Source: Macondimonas sp045864775
GTDB taxonomy: Bacteria > Pseudomonadota > Gammaproteobacteria > UBA5335
Assembly: GCA_045864775.1 (NCBI GenBank)
Contig: BTVR01000002.1
Location: 372,001-436,000, forward strand
Direction of reading: 5' to 3'
Length of the DNA stretch: 64,000 bases
Each line of letters opens with the position of its first letter. The stretch's first letter is position 1. Positions 44,953-53,551 of the stretch are shown piece by piece. The position numbers were made by a program, and so were the translations under genes. The notes under the pieces were generated by a model, which was not told where the DNA came from, searched no databases, and saw nothing but the letters and a program-made list of their open reading frames with translations.

Positions 44953-46011
44953 TCAGAAGCTGTAGATCAGACCCAGGCCATAACTGTCGGTCTGCGGATC
45001 ATCGATGCCACCGACCGTGCGGTCCTTGTCTTCGTAGGTCACATAGTAGGCCTGCGCGATGAGCGCCTTGCTCAGCTTGTAGTCCACGCCGACCGCCATT
45101 TCCGTGCGCTCGATGTCGGTCTGATCGCCAGAGGTCTGGCCATATTGGACCTTGAACTTGAATGCATCGAAGGTATAGGCGATCGAGCCCAGATAGCTGG
45201 CTTCCTCGGCATCGCTGCCTTCTGCGTTCGTGTCGCTGTTGTCTTGGTCGATGCCACTGGCTTGCTGATAAAGCGCGCCGATCTCGAGCGCCTCAAGCAG
45301 TTTGACCGCTGCCGTGGCCCGGATGATATCGACACCGGCGGTCTTGCCGTCGAACTTCAAGCTGCCTTCCTGATTACCCGCGTAGGCCAGCGCGCCGTAA
45401 AACGGTCCCTGCTCGAACTCGGCCGCAGCGTAATAGGTGTCTGCAACGCCGTTGTCCTTGTCCTCGGCATCGTCCAGCGCCTTGCGACCTTCGCCGGGGG
45501 CGACGGCAGCGGTGATCGTCACCAGATCGCCCAGCTTGGGCGTGCTGTACTGGATCATGTTGTTGGCGCGCGTCTCGCCGACCATCAGGTTGATGATGTC
45601 GCCGATGGATTGGTCATTGAACTGGTCGGCCTTGGCGCCGGTTTCCTTCACCGGGGTATCGAATTTACCGACCTTGGCGGTACCAAAGTCACCTTTCAGG
45701 CCCACGAAGATGTTGCGCTCGGAAAATTCATCGCTCTCGCTGCCGTCGGGGTTAGTGCCGTACTCCAGCTGATAGATGACCGACATGTCGGCCAGGCCGA
45801 TGTCCGTGCTCCCCTTGAAACCGAGACGCGAAGAATTGTTCTGATCCTGCAGCCGCCAGGTGGTGCTGGTCTCCTTGGAATCCAGACCGATCTCGTCCTT
45901 CTGGCCGTCGAGACCGACGTTGAACCGGCCGTAGACCTTCGCATCGGCGAGCGCCGCGCCCGGCAGCACGACCAGACTCCCCATCGCCATCGCCATCCAA
46001 TTCCTGTTCAC
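44953..46011 (-). CDS. Gram-negative porin (OmpC/PhoE-like general porin family)
   Basis: The 352-residue beta-barrel has a signal peptide (MNRNWMAMAMGSLVVLPGAALA), then DAKVYGRFNVGLD, repeated amphipathic strands, and a C-terminal YGLGLIYSF ending in phenylalanine as required for Bam recognition. Start is GTG 46011 with GGGAGAG upstream. A Pho-box-like repeat upstream and the adjacent phoU, phoR and phoB indicate a phosphate-starvation porin, functionally like PhoE or OprP. The lysine content of the constriction loop cannot be judged without a structure. A terminator follows. Confidence 0.9.
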   Translation of the reverse strand: MNRNWMAMAMGSLVVLPGAALADAKVYGRFNVGLDGQKDEIGLDSKETSTTWRLQDQNNSSRLGFKGSTDIGLADMSVIYQLEYGTNPDGSESDEFSERNIFVGLKGDFGTAKVGKFDTPVKETGAKADQFNDQSIGDIINLMVGETRANNMIQYSTPKLGDLVTITAAVAPGEGRKALDDAEDKDNGVADTYYAAAEFEQGPFYGALAYAGNQEGSLKFDGKTAGVDIIRATAAVKLLEALEIGALYQQASGIDQDNSDTNAEGSDAEEASYLGSIAYTFDAFKFKVQYGQTSGDQTDIERTEMAVGVDYKLSKALIAQAYYVTYEDKDRTVGGIDDPQTDSYGLGLIYSF

Positions 46012-46192
46012 TGAACTCTCCCTTTCGGCACCCTGAGTGATGAATGAATTTGCCCTCGACGACTTCCCGCGGATCGCGTGATGAGGAGCTGTTTTGCGCA
46101 CCCGATGATGGCGTCATTCGATGCGACCCATCGAACGACGTCGAAATCGGATGCAGTATGGGAATAACGAGTGAAGTTAATCTTTCAAAAAG

Positions 46193-46210
46193 ATTTCATT
46201 TTCATGACAG
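46193..46210 (-). promoter_or_regulatory. Pho-box-like direct repeat upstream of the porin gene
   Basis: On the minus strand CTGTCAT-GAAA-ATGAAAT (46210-46193): the first half-site is a perfect PhoB repeat (CTGTCAT), the second matches 4 of 7, with the correct 4-bp spacer (11-bp period). It lies about 180 bp before the GTG in an AT-rich patch. A possible promoter TTGAAA-16-TATTCC follows. Confidence 0.5.
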
Positions 46211-46259
46211 CCGAAGCGCCGGCACGGACGCCGTCTGACGTCCGCTGCACACACCGCGA

Positions 46260-47006
46260 TCAGTGCTCTGTCGCAACCCAGCGCAAGAAGGCGCGCCGTT
46301 CCTCGGCGCTGGCCTGCTTCCACCAGGCCTGCATGAGGGTCAGCCAGTCTCCTTGCCCGGTAACGGTCGCCGAGGGCGCCATCGTCTCGGGAGCGGCCGG
46401 CGTCGGTTGGCTGGCTGTCATGGCCGCGCGGCTCTCCGGTGGGGCGTCCAGAGGCGCCACGACCTGGGTCGAGCTGCCGGAGCCGTTGTCCGGCAGCAAT
46501 TCGCTGGCGCCGGCAATCTGCCCCATGATGCCCGTGGGGAAACGCACGCCACTGGGCTGCGACGCCGCGCGTGCGCCGCTCGACTCGTCGACCAGCGCGC
46601 CGCTGAAGGCAGCCGCCAACTTTTGCGCCTGTCCATAGTCGGACGGCCGGGCGTAATCGATGCGATAGCGGCTGCCAGGGCGCGCGTCCAGAATGAAAAG
46701 CGCGGGATCCGAGCGCAACACGTCGTGCTGGTCGCCCTGCGTCCAGATTTCGCGGTAGTAGGCCAGCAGCTCATAACGCCCCGGCGCCAGTTCCATGACC
46801 TTGTCGCCGCGCGTCCACATCCCGCTGGCGCCTTTCACTTCGACACCGTTGATGCGTGCCACTTCGATCGCCTCGGGTACGGTGAGACGCGCAGCCTGAG
46901 CTGCCGGGTTGCGTGCGCCGTCATACAACTTGAGTTGCGGGCTCGAGCACCCCATGAGCGTCGCGATGAGCGCCGCGGCAATGACCGTGAACAGGCGATG
47001 AGACAC
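46260..47006 (-). CDS. DUF2057 (YccT-like) lipoprotein
   Basis: From GTG 47006, preceded by a strong GGAGG, the 248-residue protein has a lipoprotein signal (LIATLMGCSS, lipobox LMGC). The mature part has SPQLKLYDGARNPAAQAARLTVPEAIEVARINGVEV and APGRYELLAYYREIW, typical of DUF2057, whose role is unknown. The C-terminus (WLTLMQAWWKQASAEERRAFLRWVATE) is a distinct amphipathic segment. It lies between phoR and the porin on the same strand; no Pho box with correct spacing was found for it. Confidence 0.78.
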   Translation of the reverse strand: MSHRLFTVIAAALIATLMGCSSPQLKLYDGARNPAAQAARLTVPEAIEVARINGVEVKGASGMWTRGDKVMELAPGRYELLAYYREIWTQGDQHDVLRSDPALFILDARPGSRYRIDYARPSDYGQAQKLAAAFSGALVDESSGARAASQPSGVRFPTGIMGQIAGASELLPDNGSGSSTQVVAPLDAPPESRAAMTASQPTPAAPETMAPSATVTGQGDWLTLMQAWWKQASAEERRAFLRWVATEH

Positions 47007-47151
47007 TGAACATCCTCCGCTGATACAGGAAAACCGGCGCATCGCGCAGCCGGTCGGTGAACTCGCGCAGCGTCGGCCTGGATCGCCGTCGTGGCGACGC
47101 AAGCATGCGCCCGCCGCGTGACGGTTTCGTGACGACAGCGGCCGTTCGCCG

Positions 47152-48468
47152 TCAGGGTGTGGGAAGACCCGCAGCAGTCTCTTCGGTCGCCACGCGGTGC
47201 GCCGGAAAACGGCACTCGAAGCGGCTGCCGACGCCCGGCTCACTGTGAATCACGAGGTGTGCATCGTGGCGCTGCAGCGCGTGTTTGGCGATGGCCAGTC
47301 CCAGGCCCGTCCCACCCTGGTCGCGCCCTCGCCCGCCATCCACCCGGTAGAATCGTTCGGTCAGCCGCGGCAGATGCTCTGCGGCGATGCCGATGCCGGT
47401 GTCCGCGACCTCGATCAGGAGCCCCTCGGCGGTGGACCGCGCGGCAACGGTCACCGTGCCGCCCGACGGCGTGTATTTGACGGCGTTCGACAGCAGATTG
47501 TCGAAGACGCTGCGCAACTCGCTCTCGATACCCTTGATCCATATGCCAGCCGGCACGCGCGCTTGCACGACCAGCTTGCCGGCAGCCGCCCGATCGGCCT
47601 CGGCGCAACAGCGTGCGAGCAAGCGGCTCATGTCGACGCGTTCGGTCCGGCCTGTGCCTGGGGTTTCATCCAGCCGCGACAGCAACAGCAGATCGGCCAG
47701 CAATTGTTCCATGCGCGCTGCTTGCTCGCGCATCGCGGTGAGCGGCATCAGCCACTCGGAACGCTCGTCCTGGGCCTCCTCCAGCAGCATTTCGACGTAG
47801 CCTGAGAGCACCGTGAGCGGCGTGCGCAGTTCATGGGACGCATTGGCCACGAAATCCTTGCGCACCCGATCCAGTCGGCGCTCCCGGCTGATGTCGCGTG
47901 CCACCAGCAAGCGCTGATCCGCGCCATAGGGGACGATCTGCAGCGACAGCAGCACATCCGGGACGTGGGGCGAGGGAATCTCGATGGCTTCCTCGTAGAG
48001 GCCGCCTTCGAGGTAGCGAACGAAGGCAGGCGTGCGGATCAGGTTGGCCACCCATTGACCCTGGTCGTGCGGCGAGCGCAAACCGAGCAGGCGTTGCGCC
48101 GCCTGATTGAACCAGACGATGCGCGACTCCGCGGAAAGCACGACCGTCCCGTCGGGCAACGCGGCGGTGGAGCGGAGAAACTGCTTGAGGATGGTGGACA
48201 GGCGGCGCTTGCGTTTCTGGCTGCGGCGCTTGATCCGCATCACCTCACCGGTCATCTCGGCCCATAGATCCATACGCTCGTCGGCGGGCCGTCGTCCCCG
48301 GCCGCCGAGCCACAACTCGAAGCGGCGCAACTGCCACAAGTGCCAGGCCAACCGGCCGCCGAGTGCCGCGGACAATGCCCAGCCGATCTGTCCGAGCCAG
48401 ATCCCGATGCCCGCAGCGAACGCCAGCAGCAGGCTCAGGGATCGGAACTCCCGACTCCAGGGCGACAT
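47152..48468 (-). CDS. phoR: Phosphate regulon sensor histidine kinase
   Basis: The 438-residue sensor has two N-terminal transmembrane helices (about 9-45) with almost no periplasmic loop, a positively charged linker, a PAS domain (about 95-195), then HisKA with H212 (NASHELRTPLTV) and HATPase_c with N, G1 and G2 boxes (NLLSNAVKYTP, VADTGIGIA, GGTGLGLAIAKH). The lack of a periplasmic sensing domain is characteristic of PhoR, which reads Pst-PhoU status. It starts 3 bp after the phoB stop. Confidence 0.95.
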   Translation of the reverse strand: MSPWSREFRSLSLLLAFAAGIGIWLGQIGWALSAALGGRLAWHLWQLRRFELWLGGRGRRPADERMDLWAEMTGEVMRIKRRSQKRKRRLSTILKQFLRSTAALPDGTVVLSAESRIVWFNQAAQRLLGLRSPHDQGQWVANLIRTPAFVRYLEGGLYEEAIEIPSPHVPDVLLSLQIVPYGADQRLLVARDISRERRLDRVRKDFVANASHELRTPLTVLSGYVEMLLEEAQDERSEWLMPLTAMREQAARMEQLLADLLLLSRLDETPGTGRTERVDMSRLLARCCAEADRAAAGKLVVQARVPAGIWIKGIESELRSVFDNLLSNAVKYTPSGGTVTVAARSTAEGLLIEVADTGIGIAAEHLPRLTERFYRVDGGRGRDQGGTGLGLAIAKHALQRHDAHLVIHSEPGVGSRFECRFPAHRVATEETAAGLPTP

Positions 48469-48471
48469 TCC

Positions 48472-49164
48472 TCAGCCTTGGGCGGAAAACCGGTATCCCG
48501 CGCCCCGCACGGTCTGCACCAGATGCGCCACACCGTAGTTCTCGAGCACCTTGCGCAGGCGCCGGATATGCACGTCGACCGTGCGCTCCTCGACGTACAC
48601 ACTCGGGCCCCACACGCGATCGAGCAACTGGCTCCGGCTGTAGACCCGGTCCGGATGACCCATGAAGAAATGCAGCAGGCGAAACTCGGTCGGCCCCAGG
48701 CTGACCTTCTCCGGACCAATCGCTACGCGGTGGCTCGTCACGTCGAGCCGCATGCCGCCGGCCTCGAGGACTTCCTCCTGCGCCGTATGGATGCTCCGAC
48801 GCATGACTGCGTGCACGCGCGCGATCAGCTCGCGCGGCGAGAACGGCTTGGTCACATAGTCATCGGCGCCGACGTTGAGGCCGCGGATCTTGTCGTCCTC
48901 CTCGGTCCGAGCCGTCAGCATGATGATGGGGATCTCGCGCGTCAGGCTGTCCTTGCGCAAGGTGCGGGCGAACTCCAGGCCCGACACCCCCGGCAGCATC
49001 CAGTCGAGCAGGATCACCTGGGGACGGCCGTCCGCCACCAGGGTGCGCGCCTCGGCGGCATCGGCAGCCTCGAGCACACTGAAGCCTTCCCGCGCCAGCG
49101 AAAAGGCGACCATCTGGCGGACCGCCTTTTCATCGTCAACGACCAGAACCGTCTTGTTTTCCAT
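48472..49164 (-). CDS. phoB: Phosphate regulon response regulator
   Basis: OmpR-family regulator of 230 residues: receiver domain with D10-D11, phosphorylation site D54 (LLDWMLPG) and the TKPFSPREL lysine, followed by a winged helix (VSLGPTEFRLLHFFMGHPDRVYSRSQLLD, RTVDVHIRRLRKVLE). ATG 49164 was chosen because MENKTVLVVDDE is the family start; the frame extends to 49248 without conservation and across a Pho-box-like element. It is first in phoB-phoR. Confidence 0.97.
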   Translation of the reverse strand: MENKTVLVVDDEKAVRQMVAFSLAREGFSVLEAADAAEARTLVADGRPQVILLDWMLPGVSGLEFARTLRKDSLTREIPIIMLTARTEEDDKIRGLNVGADDYVTKPFSPRELIARVHAVMRRSIHTAQEEVLEAGGMRLDVTSHRVAIGPEKVSLGPTEFRLLHFFMGHPDRVYSRSQLLDRVWGPSVYVEERTVDVHIRRLRKVLENYGVAHLVQTVRGAGYRFSAQG

Positions 49165-49211
49165 TGTGCCGGACCCCGTGCTTGAAGGCGGTTGTATTAC
49201 AGCAACGCGCC

Positions 49212-49229
49212 ATGACACTTCCGTGACAA
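49212..49229 (-). promoter_or_regulatory. Pho box upstream of phoB
   Basis: On the minus strand TTGTCAC-GGAA-GTGTCAT (49229-49212): two PhoB half-sites (5/7 and 6/7 to CTGTCAT) with the correct 4-bp spacer. A -10-like TGTAAT follows about 10 bp downstream, the geometry of PhoB-activated promoters. The leader to ATG 49164 is about 25-30 nt. Confidence 0.65.
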
Positions 49230-49370
49230 CGCCCTTCGGGCCGCTCATCCGCGAGCTTCACGCCCTGCCGCAGGGCTTTGTTACAATATCAAGCTCTGGC
49301 ATGCCGCACGATCGCGGGCTGCAGCGGCCACGGATCGGCCACCGACCGCGTTCCGTTGCGAGGCCTTCCG

Positions 49371-50873
49371 ATGCACGACGCCAAAAGCGCCCGTCCCTCT
49401 CCTCCGCGCCGCGCCGCCTGGCTGGGCATGCTGGGTTGGCCACTGCTGTTTGCCGCCCTGAGCCTTGCATGGCTCAATCTCAGCGATACCCTGCTGCGCA
49501 TCGCGGCCCCGGATGCCGAAATGATGCCGCTTTTGCGCGCGCTCAATCACTTCGTGTTCGTGGCCCTGTCGACCCTGGCGTGGTCCGGTTGGGTCCTGCG
49601 GGAACGTGCGGCCCTTCGACGCCGGGAGACGCTGAATCGCACGCTGCTGGAGCAGGCCCCGACGCCGCTCGCACTGGCGCGGCGCGGGCGTGTCGTGAAC
49701 TGCAATCCCGCTTTCGCGCGACTGCTGGGCTCGGCGGATCCCGAGGCGATCCGCGGCGATGCCCTGCTGACGCATGTCCCGCCCGAAGCGCGCGGGCCGC
49801 TGCTGGATCACATCCGCGAGATCGACGCGCGCTCGCCGCGCACGACACGCATCGAAACCACGGTCACCGATCGACAGGGCCAGCATCGAGCGCTGGCGTT
49901 CCTGCTGCGACGCTTCGGCACCGGGCGCGAACCCATGGATGTCCTCGCCTGTCTGCCGCCCGACGCCATGGGTGAAGCCTTGGCCGTTCGGGATGAACTG
50001 GGACTGCAAGTGCTCGAGCGCCTGCCGCGCCCGGTCTGGATCTGGACGCCGCACGGCCTGTGTCTCTGGCGCAATGCGGCAGCGGGCGACGAAGGCCAAC
50101 CGGCGGTGCGCGCCCTCCGGGAGCGCTACGGCAGCTGGCGCGATGGCAGCCGGCTCGCGCCGGCGGCAGCACGCGACATACTGCAGCCGGCCCTGGCCGC
50201 CGACGCCGGAACAGACATCACCGTCCCTCTGGCACCGCACGCATCGTCCATGCAGCTTTGCATTCTGCCGATCGCGGATCGGCAGGGCCGCGTTCAGGCC
50301 GTCGCCGCGGTCGTGGATGCGCCGGCCGCGCAGGGAGAGGATACCGCCTCCGAATCGACGATCGTGCGGCGCCTCGAGGGGATGTTGCAGCAAACGGTCA
50401 CGCAGCCGTCCCAAGACGGCCTGGCTCGCGTCCTGCTCGAAGCGCTCCAGCAACATGTCGGGGCCGAAAGCTGGGTCGCGCTCCTGCAGGTCGATTTCCC
50501 GACGCGGCAGGCGTCCTTCTGGAGCCTGACCAGCGTGGGCGTGCTAAGCCATGCCACGGCGGCTCTGCCGCCCGACCTGGCCGCCGAGTGCGGCCACCCG
50601 GGCACTGCAGACGTGGCCAGCCTGACGCCTCTGGAGTCACTGCCTGCCATTCTCGCTGTGATGGAAGGCGCCGGAATCGACCGCTTCGAGCGCATCGTTC
50701 CGGCGCACGCCGCGCCGGGCAAGCTGCAAACGCTGCTGGTGGCGGGATCCGCACGCGGCACGGCCACCATGACGCGCTGCTGGACGAGCGTCATCTTCAG
50801 CCTCGCCGCATTGCTCCTGCACACACCTGAGACGAACGATCGCAACCCCGGATCCCGGCGGGCCGAGGGCTGA
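49371..50873 (+). CDS. Membrane-bound PAS-domain protein without visible output domain
   Basis: The 500-residue protein starts at ATG 49371 (GAGG ribosome site). Two transmembrane helices (about 17-37 and 57-76) precede a PAS domain (about 88-190; LLEQAPTPLALARRGRVVNCNPAFARLLG) and a second PAS-like region (about 205-310; VLERLPRPVWIWTPHGLCLWRNAA). The C-terminal 170 residues look like a degenerate GAF domain. No histidine kinase, GGDEF, EAL or chemotaxis signature is seen. It is divergent from phoBR. It might be a diverged sensor or a partner protein; the function is unknown. Confidence 0.7.
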   Translation: MHDAKSARPSPPRRAAWLGMLGWPLLFAALSLAWLNLSDTLLRIAAPDAEMMPLLRALNHFVFVALSTLAWSGWVLRERAALRRRETLNRTLLEQAPTPLALARRGRVVNCNPAFARLLGSADPEAIRGDALLTHVPPEARGPLLDHIREIDARSPRTTRIETTVTDRQGQHRALAFLLRRFGTGREPMDVLACLPPDAMGEALAVRDELGLQVLERLPRPVWIWTPHGLCLWRNAAAGDEGQPAVRALRERYGSWRDGSRLAPAAARDILQPALAADAGTDITVPLAPHASSMQLCILPIADRQGRVQAVAAVVDAPAAQGEDTASESTIVRRLEGMLQQTVTQPSQDGLARVLLEALQQHVGAESWVALLQVDFPTRQASFWSLTSVGVLSHATAALPPDLAAECGHPGTADVASLTPLESLPAILAVMEGAGIDRFERIVPAHAAPGKLQTLLVAGSARGTATMTRCWTSVIFSLAALLLHTPETNDRNPGSRRAEG

Positions 50874-50905
50874 CCCAGCTCTGCCATGCCCCGCATGGCT
50901 CGTCG

Positions 50906-53506
50906 TCACACAGCGGTCTCTCGCACCGCCTTGCCCAGCACCTCCACCAGATCGGGCGGCAGGTCCGGCAGATCGGCCAACCGCACGAGCTGTGCCCGCA
51001 TCCGATCCCGATAAGGCGGCGCCAGATCGCGCCAGCTGGCGAACGCGCCGGCCAGCCGCGCCGCCAGTTGCGGGTTCAGCGGAATCAGCGCCGCGACACG
51101 GTCCGCGACCCAGGCATAACCGCTGCCGTCCGGCGCATGGAAATGCAGCGGATTGCCTTGCGCGAATGCGCCGACGACCGCGCGGACCTTGTTGGGTTGA
51201 CTCAGGCGGAAGGCGGGGTGCGTCATCAGCCGGTCCAGGCGGTCCAGTGCCGCTCCCGGGCGGGCCTGGGCCTGGATGCGAAACCACTTGTCCAGCACCA
51301 GATCATCCGCGGCGTGGCGGTCATGAAATGCCGCAAGCGCAGCCGCGGCCGGCTCGCCACCTTGATCGGCGAGCAGGGCGAGCGCGGCCAGCCGCTCCGT
51401 CATGGTCTCCGCCGCGTTGAACTGCGCCTGTGCACGCGCACTGTGGCGCTCGGCCAGGTCATCGGCCATCAAGAAATACAGGCACCGGTTGCGCAGCGCA
51501 CGCGAGGCCGGATCGGCGCGCCCGGCCAGAGCGTCGTAGCGGCCGACCCAGTCCGCTTCGAGGGCGGTCGCCAGCTGGCCGCGCAGGCGATGACGCAGGG
51601 TTTCCAGCCGGTGCGGATCGGCCGGAGCGCAGGCGTCGAGCAGGATCTCGAACGGTGGCGGCGCCAGGAGTTCGGCCGCCAGCGCCGGATCAAGCGCCGG
51701 GTCGGTGAGCACGCTGCCGAATCCGGCAATGGCCTCGGGTCCGAGCCCATCGTCTGCGCCCGCCAGCGCCCGGCGCACGCCGTCGATCCATGCCCGGCGC
51801 GCTGCCTGCCAGCGGACCACGGCGTCGTCGTCATGGCGCAGCAGGTGCAGGCGATCCGTCAGCGTCAGGCCATCGTCGAGCTGTACCGGCGCGGAAAAAC
51901 CCCGCAGCAAGGACGGCACCGGCGGTGCGTCAACATCCTCGAAACAAAAGCGGGCGGCCTCCTCGCGCAGCAGCAGCACGCGTTCATGGCCGGCCGCCTG
52001 CCCCTCCCCCGTCAGGCGCAGCGGCAAGCGCGCGCCCGATGCATCGAGCAAGGCCATCCGCACGGGGATCGGCACCGCCTGCTTCTCGCTCTGCCCCGGC
52101 GTCGGTGGCGTCTGCTGGGCCAACTCCAGCGTATAGGTCCCACGTGCAGGATCGTGAACGCCCCGCGCGGTCAGACGCGGCGTTCCGGCCTGCCGGTACC
52201 AGATGAGAAAATCGGACAGATCCTGTCCGCCGCCCGCGCCGAGCGCCGCGATGAAATCCTCCACCGTCACGGCCTCGCCGTCATGGCGCTCGAAATAGCA
52301 GTCCATGCCGCGACGAAAGCTCGCCGGCCCCAAGGTGTTGGCCATCATGCGCACCACCTCGGCGCCTTTTTCGTAAACCGTCGCCGTATAGAAATTGTTG
52401 ATCTCGAGATAGGTTTCGGGACGCACGGGATGCGCCAGAGGGCCGGCGTCCTCACGAAACTGCGTCGCGGTCAGGCGCGCCACGTCGCGAATGCGCTGCA
52501 CCGCCCCGCCGGGCTGGTCGGCGGAAAAACACTGATCGCGAAACACGGTCAGCCCTTCCTTCAGGCTGAGCTGGAACCAGTCGCGGCAGGTGATGCGGTT
52601 GCCGGTCCAGTTGTGGAAATACTCGTGCGCCACCACCGAGGCGATGTTGTGATAGTCATCATCCGTAGCGGTATCGGGCCGGGCCAGCACGAACTGGCTG
52701 TTGAAGATGTTGAGGCCCTTGTTTTCCATGGCGCCCATGTTGAAATCGGACACCGCCACGATCATGTAACGATCCAGGTCGTATTCGCGGCCGTAGTTTT
52801 CTTCATCCCAGCGCATCGCGGCCTTGAGCGAATCCAGCGCGTGGGCACAGCGGTCCTCGAGGCCATGCGCCACATAACAAGCCAGCGCCACCTCGCGCCC
52901 GGAGGCGGTGACGAAGCGGTCCTCGACACAGGCCAGATCGGCCGCGACCACGGCGAACAGATAGGCCGGCTTGAGGTAGGGGTCGACCCAGCGCGCCCAG
53001 TGCCGATCGCCGTCGCGGCCGCTCTCGACGCAGTTGCCGTTGGCGAGCAGCACCGGGAAGCGTTGCCGGTCGGCGTGCAGCGTCACCTCGAAAGGCGCCA
53101 GCACGTCGGGCCGGTCCAGATAAGGCGTGATGCGCCGGAAGCCTTCGGCCTCGCACTGCGTGAAATAGCCCCCACCGCAGGGAAAGAGGCCCTCCAGACG
53201 CGTATTGCGATCCGGATCGATGCGCACACGGGTGCGGACGCTGGTCGTGGGCCATGGGATCGTCAGGTGTGCGCCGTCGTAGCGGTACTCGTGGGGCGCG
53301 AGCGTGCGGCCGTCGACCCCAATCTCCAGCACCTCCATCGCCTCGGCATCCAGCACCAGCACCGGTTCGGGCACTTGCCCGGCGCGCGGCGCAACCGCAA
53401 GTTCACTCACCACCTCCACCGACTCGGCGATTGCGATGGTGAGGCGCACAGACCGAATCTCCAGCGGCGGCGGCGTGTAATCGGCAAGATGCTTGGGGGT
53501 CGACAT
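50906..53506 (-). CDS. pepN: Aminopeptidase N
   Basis: Zinc M1 aminopeptidase of 866 residues from the ATG at 53506 (GGAGGA ribosome site). It carries the GAMEN exopeptidase motif (MGAMENKGLNIFN) and the zinc site HEYFHNW...E (HExxH with the distal glutamate in SLKEGLTVFRDQ). The N-terminal beta domain, catalytic thermolysin-like domain and long helical C-terminal domain are all represented. It lies 45 bp downstream of kup on the same strand and may be cotranscribed. It converges on the PAS gene. Confidence 0.97.
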   Translation of the reverse strand: MSTPKHLADYTPPPLEIRSVRLTIAIAESVEVVSELAVAPRAGQVPEPVLVLDAEAMEVLEIGVDGRTLAPHEYRYDGAHLTIPWPTTSVRTRVRIDPDRNTRLEGLFPCGGGYFTQCEAEGFRRITPYLDRPDVLAPFEVTLHADRQRFPVLLANGNCVESGRDGDRHWARWVDPYLKPAYLFAVVAADLACVEDRFVTASGREVALACYVAHGLEDRCAHALDSLKAAMRWDEENYGREYDLDRYMIVAVSDFNMGAMENKGLNIFNSQFVLARPDTATDDDYHNIASVVAHEYFHNWTGNRITCRDWFQLSLKEGLTVFRDQCFSADQPGGAVQRIRDVARLTATQFREDAGPLAHPVRPETYLEINNFYTATVYEKGAEVVRMMANTLGPASFRRGMDCYFERHDGEAVTVEDFIAALGAGGGQDLSDFLIWYRQAGTPRLTARGVHDPARGTYTLELAQQTPPTPGQSEKQAVPIPVRMALLDASGARLPLRLTGEGQAAGHERVLLLREEAARFCFEDVDAPPVPSLLRGFSAPVQLDDGLTLTDRLHLLRHDDDAVVRWQAARRAWIDGVRRALAGADDGLGPEAIAGFGSVLTDPALDPALAAELLAPPPFEILLDACAPADPHRLETLRHRLRGQLATALEADWVGRYDALAGRADPASRALRNRCLYFLMADDLAERHSARAQAQFNAAETMTERLAALALLADQGGEPAAAALAAFHDRHAADDLVLDKWFRIQAQARPGAALDRLDRLMTHPAFRLSQPNKVRAVVGAFAQGNPLHFHAPDGSGYAWVADRVAALIPLNPQLAARLAGAFASWRDLAPPYRDRMRAQLVRLADLPDLPPDLVEVLGKAVRETAV

Positions 53507-53551
53507 GCAATGAATCCTCCGGTGCGACGAGGCGCCCTTGGGCAAGATGAA

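Noticed and set aside
47105..47135. CTGTCGT and CCGTCAC on the minus strand, upstream of the DUF2057 lipoprotein, as a third Pho box
   Set aside because: The half-sites are 14 bp apart rather than the 11 bp required for PhoB repeats, and no -10 element follows.
50884..50900. GCCATG-CCCCG-CATGGC hairpin between the PAS gene and pepN as a terminator
   Set aside because: Neither strand has a T-run after the hairpin, so it was not annotated as a rho-independent terminator.
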